In this document: positions 7,767-17,146 of the stretch, one piece after another
Position numbering within the stretch: the first letter of the stretch is position 1
Layout of the letters: each line of letters opens with the position of its first letter
Assembly: GCA_949747775.1 (NCBI GenBank)
Contig: CATKGX010000110.1
Span: 1-37,221 of the forward strand
DNA length: 37,221 nt
DNA from: an uncultured Clostridia bacterium
Lineage (GTDB): Bacteria > Bacillota > Clostridia > TANB77 > CAG-508
Reading direction: 5' to 3'
The notes under the pieces: generated by a model
What the model was told of the DNA's origin: nothing
The model's database searches: none
What the model saw: only the letters and a program-made list of their open reading frames with translations
Made by a program: the position numbers and the translations under genes

Positions 7767-10532
7767 ATGGAGAAGACGATGAATAAAACAAAAGAAAAAA
7801 TTAGCATAGTGTGGCATAAACATAAATTAATAATAGGATATACTATATTATTTGCTGTAATTATTGCATTTTTAATAAGTATCTTAAAAAAGTATGGTAA
7901 AAGTTTTATATGGAATGGACCAGATGGGCTAACTCAGCATGTAGTAAATTTACAAAATTTCAGACAATTATTAATAGATTTTATAAAAACAGGGAAAGTA
8001 TCAACATTTACTTGGAATATAGGAACAGGATTTGATATGTTTGGTAATTTAGCATATTATTGCTTTGGTGATATATTTTCGTATATATCGGTATTTTTTC
8101 CGAAAAGCAAAATCGAAGTATTATATAATATATTAATTGTTATGCGAATGTATTTTTGTGGTATTACTTTTATATGTTATTGCAAATATAAAAAAATGAA
8201 AGAATATCCGTCATTAATTGGTGCATTGATGTATACATTTTGTACTTTTGTATTATTTACTGTAAGGCATCCATATTTTATAAATGCAGTTATTATTTTT
8301 CCGTTAGCCCTAATGGGAATTGAAAAGATAGTATTGGAGAACAAAAAAATATTTTATACAATTATAATTGCAATAATGTTTATGATGAATTTTTACTTTG
8401 CTTACATGATAGCAATAATATTGGCAATTTATGGCACTATTTTAGCTATATATACTTATCGAAAAGAAGGAGCAAAAAAGGTAATAGGAGTGTTATTAAA
8501 GACTTTGTTATATAGCATACTAGGTATTATGATAGCAGCTATTGTCCTATTGCCAACAGCAATAGCCTTTTTGGATTCAGAAAGAACAGATGCTACTATA
8601 TATCCATATACAATAACACATTATAGAAATTTGTTTGCTAGGCTATTAAATGAAAATGGGAGTACATATTGGATGTGCTTTGGAGTACAATCAATTAGTT
8701 TAATAGCAATACCAATTTTTATAAAAAATAGGAAAAAAAATTATCCATTATTTTTGTTACTAATAATTCTATTCCTACCACTATTAGTTGCACAGATTGG
8801 CTCTATATTTTGTGGTTTTGGATATCCTAATAATAGATGGATTTTTGTGATATCATTTATATTTTCATTTATGGCAACAAAATTATTAAATGATGATGAA
8901 AAAATAGATAAGAAAGCTTTACTTGCAATTGCAATTTTTATATCAATATATTTGGCTTGGAATATTATAGGAGAATTGCAAATAAAAGCTTATGCACAGT
9001 TCGAATTATTGGTATTTTTATTAGAGTTAATATTAATGTTAAATAAAGAAAAATTTAATAGAAAAAGCACCTATAAAATTTTATTGACAATTATATTTGT
9101 GATAGGAATATTAGGAACAGAGAAATTCCTGTATGATGCAGAAAATTCAAATTATGTATCACAATTTTTAAATGAAAATAAATTAAACAAAGCAATAGAA
9201 ACATCAAGAAGTACTATTAGCGATTTTAAAAAGACAATCAAATATTTGAATAAAACGGATAAAGAGTTCTATAGAGTGGGAAAAAATCCACATGATTTTG
9301 ATAATTTGCCACTAGTGCTAGACTACAAGGCAATTGGCAGCTTTTATTCAATAACTCCTAAAATAGCTAGTGAATTAAGTCATGACTTAAATAATCTACA
9401 GTATGCAATGAGCTATGGAATGGGAGAATTTGACTATAGAACAAAAATTAATACATTATTAGGTGTAAAATATTATATTAATAACGGAAATAATATAATA
9501 CCATATGGCTACTCACTAGAAAATGACTATAAAGGTAAGTCTAAAATATATAAAAATAACTATAATTTGCCCTTCGGAGTTTTATACACAAAATATATTA
9601 CATTAAACGAATATGATAATTTAAGTGCAGTAGAGAAGGAAGATAGTCTTTTAAAAGTGGTAGCATTAGAAGAAATACCTAAAGAAGAAAGGAAGATACA
9701 ACATAGCAAACAATTGCAACACAAGATAGAAAAAGTAGAATTTGAAATAATTGATAAAAATAAAATAAATTCAAAAAATAAAATTGAAATAAACAAGGAA
9801 AATAAAAATAAAATAAAATTAAAAGTTAGAAATATAAAGAACAAAGAACTATATTTACAAATAAATGGACTAAAATATGAAACACTTAGTAAAGAAGAGG
9901 TAATAAAAAAAGAATTAGGAAAAAATCCTTCAAATATAGAAAAAGAAGTAGCTAAAAATAAATATAAGTGGTACCAACCTAATTATCGTTATATGGTAAA
10001 AGTAGAATTTAACAATACCAAAAAATCTAAAAAAATAGATGATTATATTACTTCTCCATATTATTTTGAAATGCCAGAAATACTATTCAATTTAGGTTAC
10101 TATGATGAAGCATCTGGGGAAATTGAATTAGAGTTCTCAAAGATAGGAACATATAATTATGATTCCATAATCATTTATGCAGTATCTATGGAAGATTATG
10201 AGCAAGACATTCAAAATTTAAGAAAATCAAATTTTGAAGTTGTAGATTATGATAATAATTATTTAAATGGAAAAGTGAACTCTGAAGAAAATGGAATATT
10301 ACAATTTTCTACAATGTATAACAAAGGATGGAAGGTCTATGTTGATGGGAAAGAGGTAAAAACGCTAAAATGTAATAAATACTTTTTAGGTATAGAAATA
10401 GAAAAAGGCAGTCATACAGTGAAATTACAATATAATAATCCATATATAATTTACGGGGTGGCTATTACGACAATAGGTATTATGATATTTGTAGTTACTA
10501 TAGTATATAATAGAAAAAAAGACAAGAAATGA
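7767..10532 (+). CDS. YfhO-family membrane glycosyltransferase (GT-C type)
   Basis: Predicted polytopic enzyme of 921 residues that moves a sugar from a polyprenyl-phosphate carrier onto an envelope polymer outside the membrane. The N-terminal helix (about 22-40) is followed by IWNGPDG with Asp53, the conserved acidic loop of YfhO. Then come many hydrophobic segments to about residue 465, a soluble region of about 430 residues, and a last helix near 895-915. The C-terminal FSTMYNKGWKVYVDGK block is a YfhO hallmark. It is divergent from two GtrB/CsbB-like genes, matching the CsbB donor-synthase and YfhO transferase pairing described for Gram-positive teichoic-acid glycosylation. The soluble part is very rich in Lys, Asn and Ile. 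Substrate not deducible. Confidence 0.88.
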   Translation: MEKTMNKTKEKISIVWHKHKLIIGYTILFAVIIAFLISILKKYGKSFIWNGPDGLTQHVVNLQNFRQLLIDFIKTGKVSTFTWNIGTGFDMFGNLAYYCFGDIFSYISVFFPKSKIEVLYNILIVMRMYFCGITFICYCKYKKMKEYPSLIGALMYTFCTFVLFTVRHPYFINAVIIFPLALMGIEKIVLENKKIFYTIIIAIMFMMNFYFAYMIAIILAIYGTILAIYTYRKEGAKKVIGVLLKTLLYSILGIMIAAIVLLPTAIAFLDSERTDATIYPYTITHYRNLFARLLNENGSTYWMCFGVQSISLIAIPIFIKNRKKNYPLFLLLIILFLPLLVAQIGSIFCGFGYPNNRWIFVISFIFSFMATKLLNDDEKIDKKALLAIAIFISIYLAWNIIGELQIKAYAQFELLVFLLELILMLNKEKFNRKSTYKILLTIIFVIGILGTEKFLYDAENSNYVSQFLNENKLNKAIETSRSTISDFKKTIKYLNKTDKEFYRVGKNPHDFDNLPLVLDYKAIGSFYSITPKIASELSHDLNNLQYAMSYGMGEFDYRTKINTLLGVKYYINNGNNIIPYGYSLENDYKGKSKIYKNNYNLPFGVLYTKYITLNEYDNLSAVEKEDSLLKVVALEEIPKEERKIQHSKQLQHKIEKVEFEIIDKNKINSKNKIEINKENKNKIKLKVRNIKNKELYLQINGLKYETLSKEEVIKKELGKNPSNIEKEVAKNKYKWYQPNYRYMVKVEFNNTKKSKKIDDYITSPYYFEMPEILFNLGYYDEASGEIELEFSKIGTYNYDSIIIYAVSMEDYEQDIQNLRKSNFEVVDYDNNYLNGKVNSEENGILQFSTMYNKGWKVYVDGKEVKTLKCNKYFLGIEIEKGSHTVKLQYNNPYIIYGVAITTIGIMIFVVTIVYNRKKDKK

Positions 10533-10539
10533 TAAAATT

Positions 10540-10571
10540 AAAAGTCCCTAATCTGAAAAAAAGGGACTTTT
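10540..10571. terminator. Bidirectional terminator between YfhO and tyrS
   Basis: Ten-base stem (AAAAGTCCCT / AGGGACTTTT) with a 12-base loop and T-runs on both sides, between convergent genes. Confidence 0.82.
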
Positions 10572-10578
10572 TACTTTT

Positions 10579-11787
10579 TTATTTTTCTAATTTATAATAT
10601 ACTTTTTTACCTTTTCTTAAAATAGCATAACCATCTTTAAAGTCTTCACTACTTAGCATATAAGTTGTATCAGAAATTTTATTATCATTTAAAGTAATAC
10701 CACCTTGGGCAATTAATGTTCTGGCTTGTCCTTTTGAAGGAGCCATTTTGCAGTTAATAATAGCGTCTAAAATAGATATGTTTTCTTCTACTTTAATAGT
10801 AGGCATATTTTCTAAACTACCATTTCCTTCAAATAAGGCATTTGCAGCTTCTTCTGCCTTTTTAGCTTCTTCTTGGCCATGAATTAATTTTGTAATTTCA
10901 AATGCAGCTACCTTTTTTGCTTCATTAATTTGTTCATCTTTTAGACTAGCTAAACGATTGATTTCTTCCATAGGAAGGAAAGTTAACAAACACAAAACGT
11001 TTTTTACATCATCATCTGCAATATTTCTCCAGTATTGATAAAATTCATATGGAGAAGTTTTTGTGCTATCTAGCCATAAAGCGCCTTTTTCAGTTTTACC
11101 CATTTTTTTACCTTCTTTGGTTGTTAGAAGTTTAAAGGTTAAACCATAAGAATCTGAATGTCCTACTCTTCTAATAAGGTCAACACCTCCTAGAATATTT
11201 GACCATTGATCATTTCCACCCATTTCTAGTTTACAGCCATAAGTATTATATAAATGCAAGAAATCGTATGATTGCATTAACATATATCCTAGTTCAAAGA
11301 AAGTTAGACCTTTTTCCATTCTTTGTTTATAACATTCTGCTGCAAGCATTTTGTTCACAGAGAAAAGGGAACCAATGTCTCTCATGAAGTCTACAAAGTT
11401 TAGGTTTAATAGCCAGTCTGCGTTATTTACAATAATAGCTGCATTTTCTCCTTCGAAGCTTAAAAATTTAGATAGTTGTTTTTTAAAACATTCTACATTA
11501 TGATTAATTTCTTCACGAGACATCATTCTTCTCATGTCTGTTTTTCCAGAAGGGTCACCAATAGTAGCTGTTCCTCCACCAATTAGAATAATAGGTTTAT
11601 GACCTGCTTTTTGCATATGTGATGCTACCATCATAGATACAAAGTGTCCTACATGTAAGCTGTCGGCTGTTGGGTCAAAACCAATATAAAATGGGATATG
11701 TTCGTTGTTCAAAGTGTCTTTTAGTTCTTCGTGTGTAATTTGTTCGATATATCCTCTTTCCATTAACTCATCAAATATTTTTGGCAT
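10579..11787 (-). CDS. tyrS: Tyrosyl-tRNA synthetase
   Basis: Class I aminoacyl-tRNA synthetase that charges tRNA-Tyr in the cytosol, 402 residues, the usual bacterial length. Visible are [13 protein letters not shown] (the HIGH-type motif as HVGH), the tyrosine-pocket region around GNDQWSN, KKMGKT as the KMSKS loop, and a C-terminal S4 domain ([17 protein letters not shown]). I chose ATG 11787 because AAGGAGTGATATAT precedes it. The longer frame to 11826 adds 13 residues with no ribosome site. The 221-base gap to the divergent ABC operon leaves no room for a normal T-box leader, so T-box control looks unlikely here. Confidence 0.96.
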   Translation of the reverse strand: MPKIFDELMERGYIEQITHEELKDTLNNEHIPFYIGFDPTADSLHVGHFVSMMVASHMQKAGHKPIILIGGGTATIGDPSGKTDMRRMMSREEINHNVECFKKQLSKFLSFEGENAAIIVNNADWLLNLNFVDFMRDIGSLFSVNKMLAAECYKQRMEKGLTFFELGYMLMQSYDFLHLYNTYGCKLEMGGNDQWSNILGGVDLIRRVGHSDSYGLTFKLLTTKEGKKMGKTEKGALWLDSTKTSPYEFYQYWRNIADDDVKNVLCLLTFLPMEEINRLASLKDEQINEAKKVAAFEITKLIHGQEEAKKAEEAANALFEGNGSLENMPTIKVEENISILDAIINCKMAPSKGQARTLIAQGGITLNDNKISDTTYMLSSEDFKDGYAILRKGKKVYYKLEK

Positions 11788-11816
11788 ATATATCACTCCT
11801 TGTAAAATTTGATAAT

Positions 11817-11846
11817 ATTTTATCATAGGTTTTGTAGGAAATACAA
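11817..11846 (-). promoter_or_regulatory. Possible tyrS promoter
   Basis: Read on the minus strand: TTGTAT, 18-base spacer, TAAAAT, 30 bases before the tyrS ATG. It is a weak match, but the only candidate in the short gap. Confidence 0.35.
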
Positions 11847-11942
11847 GGGAAAAGAGAAATTTGTTGCTTTTTATGGTTATTTAGGTACTGTGGGTAGAAA
11901 TATTACAAATTGTGAAAAGTTTGTAAAAAGAAATTAGAAACG

Positions 11943-11972
11943 TTGACAAGCTAGAAAAGAATATATTAAAAT
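11943..11972 (+). promoter_or_regulatory. Promoter for the ABC exporter operon
   Basis: TTGACA at 11943-11948, an 18-base spacer, and TAAAAT at 11967-11972. The start codon at 12009 follows a strong AAAGGAGG site. Confidence 0.55.
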
Positions 11973-12008
11973 AATAAGATATGTAAAACTAAAATAAAGG
12001 AGGAAACA

Positions 12009-14180
12009 ATGCTAAAGATATTAAAAAACTTAAAAAAGACATGGGTATCAGTAGTAGCAATTATATTACTTTTATGTTTACAAGCAGCAACAGATTTAGC
12101 GCTTCCAGACTATACATCTAAAATTGTAAATATAGGAATACAACAAGGTGGAATTGAAAGTGCATCACCAGAAGTAATGAAAGAAAGCACAATGATGGCA
12201 TTGAAAATGATTTCTGGAAATAATTCTGTTATCTCTAATAGCTATGAGATGATTTCAAAAGATAATTTAACAGAAAAAGAGTACGAAAAATATGTAAAAA
12301 AATATCCAGCTTTAGAAGAACAAAGGCTATATGTGCAAAAGAAACTAAAAAGTGAAGAACAAGAAGAACTAGATAATATAATGTCTAAGGCAATAATTGC
12401 AGTTAATGGACAAAAAATGGCAATGCAAATATTAGAAGGTAACAAAGTAGAAAGTAGTCAAACAAGTAATATGGCAAGTATGTCGGCAGATAAATTAGAA
12501 CAAATGCCAGAGAGTATTTTAAAACAAGCTGCGATTCAAATGGTAAAACTAGAATATGAAGAAATAGGAATGAATATGGAAAGTTTCCAAAATAAATATA
12601 TTCTATTAACAGGACTTCAAATGCTTGGAATATCATTAGTAAGTATGGCTGCAGCAGTTTCAATTATGCTACTTTCATCAAGAGTGGGTGCAAAACTTGC
12701 AGCAACACTTAGAGAAAAATTGTATCAAAAAGTATTAAGTTTTTCTAGCAAAGAGTTTAGAGAGTTTTCAACAGCATCGCTTATTACACGTAGTACGAAT
12801 GACATACAACAAATTCAAATGTTAATGGCAATGCTATTTAGAGTAGTTGTTTATGCTCCAATTATGGGTGTAGGAGGATTTTTAAAGGTACTAGGTGCAA
12901 GTGATGGTTCAATGGCTTGGGTTATAGGAACTGCAATCATTGCAATACTTTCAATTGTAATGACTTTGTTTATTATTGCAATGCCTAAGTTTAAAAAGTT
13001 ACAAGATTTAATAGATAAGCTAAATTTGGTGTCACGTGAGATTTTAACAGGTCTTCCTGTTATTCGTGCTTTTCATAAAGAAAAAGAAGAAGAGGAAAGA
13101 TTTGATACAGCCAATCGTGACTTAATGAAAACCAATATGTTTGTAAATAAAGCAATGAGTTTGATGATGCCTACATTAATGCTAGTAATGAATGGAATTA
13201 CTTTATTGATTATTTGGGTAGGTGGTCATGGTGTAGATGAAGGAATCTTGCAAGTTGGAGATATGATGGCATTTATACAATATACAATGCAAATTGTAAT
13301 GAGTTTCTTAATGATATCTATGATTTCTATTATGCTACCACGTGCTTCCGTTTCAGCAAAACGTATTAATGAAGTGCTAGAGACTGAGGCAGACATTAAA
13401 GACCCTGCACAGCCAAAACAATTTGATGCAAGTAAAAAAGGAATAGTAGAGTTTAAAAATGTAAGTTTTCAATATCCAGATGCTGATGAAGAATTGTTAA
13501 AAAATATTAATTTTACGGCAAAGCCAGGGCAAACAACAGCAATTATTGGTAGTACAGGAAGCGGAAAGTCTACAATTGTTAATTTAATCCCAAGATTTTA
13601 TGATGTAACAGAAGGAGAGATTCTAATTGATGGGGTTAATGTAAAAGAAGTAACACAAAAAGATTTAAGAGATGTAATCGGTTTTGTTCCTCAAAAGGGA
13701 GTATTGTTTTCTGGAACAATAGAATCAAATATTAAATATAGTAATGAAGATATGTCTGATGAGCAAATGAAGATGGCAGCAGAGATTGCACAAGCTACTG
13801 AGTTTATAGAAGCAAAAGAAAATAAATATGCTTCTGAAATTGCACAAGGTGGTAACAATGTATCTGGTGGACAAAAACAACGTTTATCCATTGCAAGAGC
13901 AATTGCAAAAAATCCAGAAATATTTGTATTTGATGATAGCTTTTCGGCATTAGATTACAAAACAGATAGTAAGCTTCGTGAAGCATTAAAAGAAAAGACA
14001 GAGAATAAAACAGTCATTATTGTGGCACAAAGAATTAATACAATTTTAAATGCAGACCAAATTATTGTATTAGAAGAAGGCGAAGTTGTTGGAAAAGGAA
14101 CCCATAAAGAGCTTATGGAAAACTGTGAGACATATCAGCAAATAGCGACTTCACAATTATCAAAGGAGGAATTAGAATAA
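12009..14180 (+). CDS. ABC exporter half-transporter, degenerate-site subunit
   Basis: Membrane-plus-ATPase half of a heterodimeric type IV ABC exporter (MdlA/BmrC/TM287-like), 723 residues. The first membrane helix is followed by an unusually long extracellular insert (about residues 45-195) rich in Met, Glu and Ser, then the remaining helices and the nucleotide-binding domain. Walker A is GSTGSGKS at 514-521, the signature VSGGQ at 618-622 and Walker B IFVFDD at 638-643. The catalytic Glu is Asp643, and the switch His is Gln674 (VAQRI), so its own ATP site should be catalytically poor. The partner gene starts one base after this stop, with AGGAGG inside this gene. Exported substrate unknown; drugs or peptides are possible. 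Confidence 0.92.
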   Translation: MLKILKNLKKTWVSVVAIILLLCLQAATDLALPDYTSKIVNIGIQQGGIESASPEVMKESTMMALKMISGNNSVISNSYEMISKDNLTEKEYEKYVKKYPALEEQRLYVQKKLKSEEQEELDNIMSKAIIAVNGQKMAMQILEGNKVESSQTSNMASMSADKLEQMPESILKQAAIQMVKLEYEEIGMNMESFQNKYILLTGLQMLGISLVSMAAAVSIMLLSSRVGAKLAATLREKLYQKVLSFSSKEFREFSTASLITRSTNDIQQIQMLMAMLFRVVVYAPIMGVGGFLKVLGASDGSMAWVIGTAIIAILSIVMTLFIIAMPKFKKLQDLIDKLNLVSREILTGLPVIRAFHKEKEEEERFDTANRDLMKTNMFVNKAMSLMMPTLMLVMNGITLLIIWVGGHGVDEGILQVGDMMAFIQYTMQIVMSFLMISMISIMLPRASVSAKRINEVLETEADIKDPAQPKQFDASKKGIVEFKNVSFQYPDADEELLKNINFTAKPGQTTAIIGSTGSGKSTIVNLIPRFYDVTEGEILIDGVNVKEVTQKDLRDVIGFVPQKGVLFSGTIESNIKYSNEDMSDEQMKMAAEIAQATEFIEAKENKYASEIAQGGNNVSGGQKQRLSIARAIAKNPEIFVFDDSFSALDYKTDSKLREALKEKTENKTVIIVAQRINTILNADQIIVLEEGEVVGKGTHKELMENCETYQQIATSQLSKEELE

Positions 14181-14181
14181 T

Positions 14182-16059
14182 ATGAGTAATCAAACAAATC
14201 AAAGACCTCCTATGAGAAAGGGACCAATGGGAGGACATGGAAGAGGAGCAGTAGAAAAAGCAAAAGATTTTAAAGGGACAACTAAAAAATTAGTAAAAGG
14301 TTATTTAATTCACTATAAATGGAAAATTTTAATTGTAATATTATTTGCAATAGGAAGTACCATTTTTACAATTGTAGGACCTAAAATATTAGGAGATGCA
14401 ACAACAGAAATTTTTAACGGAATTGTAAGCAAGCTTTCAGGGGGAAGTGGCATTAATTTTGAAAAAATTGCTCAGATTTTGCTAACAATTTTAGGATTAT
14501 ATGGAATTAGTACTATTTTTTCATATGTTCAAGGATTTATGATGACAAATGTATCGCAAAAAATAACATATCGCTTACGTAATGATATTGCTGGAAAAAT
14601 TAATAAATTGCCAATGAATTACTTTGATAAAAAAACAAATGGAGAGGTATTATCTGTTATTACAAATGATGTGGATACACTTTCGTCAAATTTAAACCAA
14701 AGTATTACACAAATTATTACAGCGATTTGTACACTAATAGGTATCTTAATTATGATGTTTTCAATTAGTGTAACCATGACAATTGTGTCACTTGTTATTT
14801 TACCAATTACAATTTTCGTTGTTAGAATTGTTGTAAAAAAATCACAAAAGTATTTCAAAAAACAACAAGATTATTTAGGACATGTTAATGGTGATGTGGA
14901 AGAAACTTTTAGTGGTCAAAATATTGTTAAAATATTTAATGGCGAAGAAAAGGCAATAGAGCAGTTTAAAAAGATTAATGAAGAGCTATATCATTCTGGT
15001 TGGAGGTCTCAATTTTTATCTGGACTGATGCATCCAATTATGAGATTTATTGGAAATGTAGGATATGTGGCTATATCAATATTAGGTGGATATTTGGCAA
15101 TAAAAGGAAGAATTACAGTAGGAAATATTCAATCGTTTATTCAATATAATAGACAGTTTACAGAGCCAATTAATGAAATAGCACAAATTTCTGGCATGCT
15201 TCAATCTATGATAGCAGCGGCTGAAAGAGTATTTGAATTTTTAGAAGAAAAAGAAGAACAAGATACTGCAAAAGGAGAAATAGATACAGACAAAATAAAA
15301 GGCAATATTGCGTTTGAAAATGTAAAATTTGGATACAACGAAGATAAAATTATTATTAATGATTTTAGTTGTCATGTAAAAGAAGGACAAAAAATTGCAA
15401 TTGTTGGACCAACTGGTGCAGGAAAAACGACCATGGTAAAACTACTTATGAGATTTTATGATGTAAATGAAGGCGCCATTGTTGTAGATGGTCATAATAT
15501 AAAAGATTTTAAACGTGGAGAACTACGTAAAATGTTTGGGATGGTACTTCAAGATACATGGCTATTTGGAGGTAGTATCAAGGATAACATTAAATATGGA
15601 AAACCAAATGCAACGGATGAAGAAGTAATTGAAGCAGCCAAAGCAGCACACGTACATCATTTTATTCAAACACTTCCTAATGGATATGATATGATACTAA
15701 ATGAAGAATCAAGTAATGTATCACAAGGGCAAAAGCAGCTACTAACCATTGCGAGGGTGATTTTAGCAGACCCTAAAATATTAATCTTAGATGAAGCAAC
15801 AAGTTCAATTGATACTAGAACAGAACTACAAATACAAGCAGCAATGGATAATCTAATGAAAGGAAGAACCAGCTTTATTATAGCTCACAGATTATCTACC
15901 ATTAAAAATGCAGACCTAATTTTAGTAATGGAGCATGGAGATATTGTAGAACAAGGAACACACGAAGAATTATTAGAAAAAGATGGAGCTTATGCAAGAT
16001 TATATAATTCGCAATTTGATGGAGAGGAACGGATAAAGTATATTAGGAATGAAGAGTAA
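14182..16059 (+). CDS. ABC exporter half-transporter, catalytic-site subunit
   Basis: Partner half-transporter, 625 residues: about six membrane helices, then an ATPase with Walker A GPTGAGKT (409-416), signature VSQGQ (513-517), Walker B LILDE with catalytic Glu538, and switch His569 (IAHRL). Its signature is the degenerate one, so with the upstream subunit the dimer has one hydrolytic site and one degenerate site, as known for TM287/288 and BmrCD. The N-terminus is Gly/Arg/Pro-rich. Oddity: codon 617 is CGG, the last 9 residues after GEE look unlike a normal family end, and skipping the C would read GGA then TAA at 16034-16036. A hairpin terminator begins right after the listed stop. Confidence 0.92.
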   Translation: MSNQTNQRPPMRKGPMGGHGRGAVEKAKDFKGTTKKLVKGYLIHYKWKILIVILFAIGSTIFTIVGPKILGDATTEIFNGIVSKLSGGSGINFEKIAQILLTILGLYGISTIFSYVQGFMMTNVSQKITYRLRNDIAGKINKLPMNYFDKKTNGEVLSVITNDVDTLSSNLNQSITQIITAICTLIGILIMMFSISVTMTIVSLVILPITIFVVRIVVKKSQKYFKKQQDYLGHVNGDVEETFSGQNIVKIFNGEEKAIEQFKKINEELYHSGWRSQFLSGLMHPIMRFIGNVGYVAISILGGYLAIKGRITVGNIQSFIQYNRQFTEPINEIAQISGMLQSMIAAAERVFEFLEEKEEQDTAKGEIDTDKIKGNIAFENVKFGYNEDKIIINDFSCHVKEGQKIAIVGPTGAGKTTMVKLLMRFYDVNEGAIVVDGHNIKDFKRGELRKMFGMVLQDTWLFGGSIKDNIKYGKPNATDEEVIEAAKAAHVHHFIQTLPNGYDMILNEESSNVSQGQKQLLTIARVILADPKILILDEATSSIDTRTELQIQAAMDNLMKGRTSFIIAHRLSTIKNADLILVMEHGDIVEQGTHEELLEKDGAYARLYNSQFDGEERIKYIRNEE

Positions 16060-16102
16060 AAGCAAACTAAGAGTTCAAATATTAGAAACTCTTAGTTTGC
16101 TT
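16060..16102 (+). terminator. Terminator of the ABC exporter operon
   Basis: Perfect 16-base stem (16060-16075 and 16087-16102) with an 11-base loop, followed by a T-run. The stem starts directly after the stop codon. It may also serve the convergent gene that ends at 16129. Confidence 0.88.
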
Positions 16103-16128
16103 TTTACAAAATGTTTAGCAGTTTTTAC

Positions 16129-16689
16129 TTAATCCCAATAGTAACAGTCATCAAAAAGAGAAGGCTGAATATCTGGAGGGAACATGTTAGGTAAGGCTGC
16201 AGATGCCGTTACAGAGATTTCATGCAATTCGTCAATAACTTCATCAAGTTGAATTTGCAATTTTTGCCGTTTGGCATTTAAATCAGATATTGCAGATTTG
16301 AAAGAGGCAATTTGTGCTCTTTTTTCGATTACTTCAGCTTTTCTATCTTCGGGAATTAATTTGTCTTTAGAGACTTCAATTGGCCGTTCGAAATGCTTAA
16401 TACCATCACCATGCAATATTACATCATAAATGTTTCCTTCACATTTTTCTACATGCTCATATCTAGCACCACAAAGGACACATTCATAGGGAGTTGGTAA
16501 TAAAGGCTTCCCGAAGACGTTTAACCATCTATAAACTATGTGATTACATTCATGTTGCCAGTTCTTTGTGAATTCTACCATTTTAGCAGTTTTTGTTGCT
16601 ACAAGGTCTTCAGTATCCTGAATTTGTTTTTCAAGTAGTCCTTTTTGAGCAATTAAATCTTTTACTGCTGTTAAAACTGCGTTTTTCAT
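16129..16689 (-). CDS. Hypothetical zinc-finger/coiled-coil protein
   Basis: I do not recognise this 186-residue protein. Residues 1-45 and about 108-160 are heptad-like and highly charged, so probably coiled coils. Between them lies a small domain with HECNH near 47-51 and CVLCG near 71-75, which could bind one zinc ion. The C-terminus is acidic and aromatic (PSLFDDCYYWD). The ATG follows AGAAGG, and a good promoter lies 70-100 bases upstream. Codon use differs from the neighbours: CGG (Arg) occurs in frame twice, at codons 102 and 141, where it is otherwise nearly absent. That suggests recent acquisition. No neighbour points to a function; a soluble cytosolic protein is likely. Confidence 0.7.
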   Translation of the reverse strand: MKNAVLTAVKDLIAQKGLLEKQIQDTEDLVATKTAKMVEFTKNWQHECNHIVYRWLNVFGKPLLPTPYECVLCGARYEHVEKCEGNIYDVILHGDGIKHFERPIEVSKDKLIPEDRKAEVIEKRAQIASFKSAISDLNAKRQKLQIQLDEVIDELHEISVTASAALPNMFPPDIQPSLFDDCYYWD

Positions 16690-16758
16690 ACATTACCTTC
16701 TTTCATAAAATATTATGGACAGATAGGACTTTAACAAAACGTACTTATTGTAAGTAAT

Positions 16759-16787
16759 AGTATAACATGGGCAACTATAAATAGCAA
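16759..16787 (-). promoter_or_regulatory. Promoter of the zinc-finger/coiled-coil gene
   Basis: Read on the minus strand: TTGCTA, 17-base spacer, TATACT. It shares 22 of 29 positions with the promoter at 17118-17146, including an ATGT immediately before the -10. Confidence 0.65.
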
Positions 16788-16820
16788 TATAAGTAAAGGA
16801 GATAATACTAAAGATAATAA

Positions 16821-16850
16821 AAAAACTAGTTCATAATAGAACTAGTTTTT
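16821..16850. terminator. Orphan intrinsic terminator
   Basis: Perfect 12-base stem (AAAAACTAGTTC and its complement) with a 6-base loop and T-runs on both strands. No annotated gene ends here. It could end a minus-strand RNA started at 17118-17146. Confidence 0.7.
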
Positions 16851-16970
16851 TGAGAGAGCTTTTGAAAGAAATACTCTAGTATCATCAGCAAGTAAAAGAA
16901 AATAACAGAAAAAATAGCATTGGCCAAATGATATTTTTTATCGTATTATCATTCTTTTCAAAGAAAATGG

Positions 16971-17072
16971 TTAAAACAAATTAGTGCGCAACCATGGATA
17001 AAATTTGTTCAGGTTAAATTCTTTTTTTCGAGCTAATAGAGCGTTTTCACTTCCTAAAGTACATTCTTTCAT
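16971..17072 (-). CDS. Doubtful 33-residue ORF in the orphan minus-strand transcript
   Basis: An ATG frame of 33 codons ending in LRTNLF, with a mixed basic and aromatic composition, lies about 45 bases downstream of the strong minus-strand promoter. There is no Shine-Dalgarno site before the ATG, so translation is uncertain. It may be a chance frame in a small RNA or a relic of a decayed gene. Confidence 0.2.
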   Translation of the reverse strand: MKECTLGSENALLARKKEFNLNKFYPWLRTNLF

Positions 17073-17117
17073 AAAAATACATTCTGTATAAAGAATATAT
17101 TTTTATTTTTCGACATT

Positions 17118-17146
17118 ATTATAACATTAGTATTTATGAATAGCAA
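17118..17146 (-). promoter_or_regulatory. Strong minus-strand promoter with no known gene
   Basis: Read on the minus strand: TTGCTA, 17-base spacer, perfect TATAAT. It resembles the promoter at 16759-16787 over the whole -35 to -10 span and somewhat upstream. Confidence 0.6.

Noticed and set aside
11788..12008. T-box leader before tyrS
   Set aside because: The gap to the divergent operon is only about 220 bases and the likely promoter lies 30 bases from the ATG; no T-box motif or antiterminator was seen.
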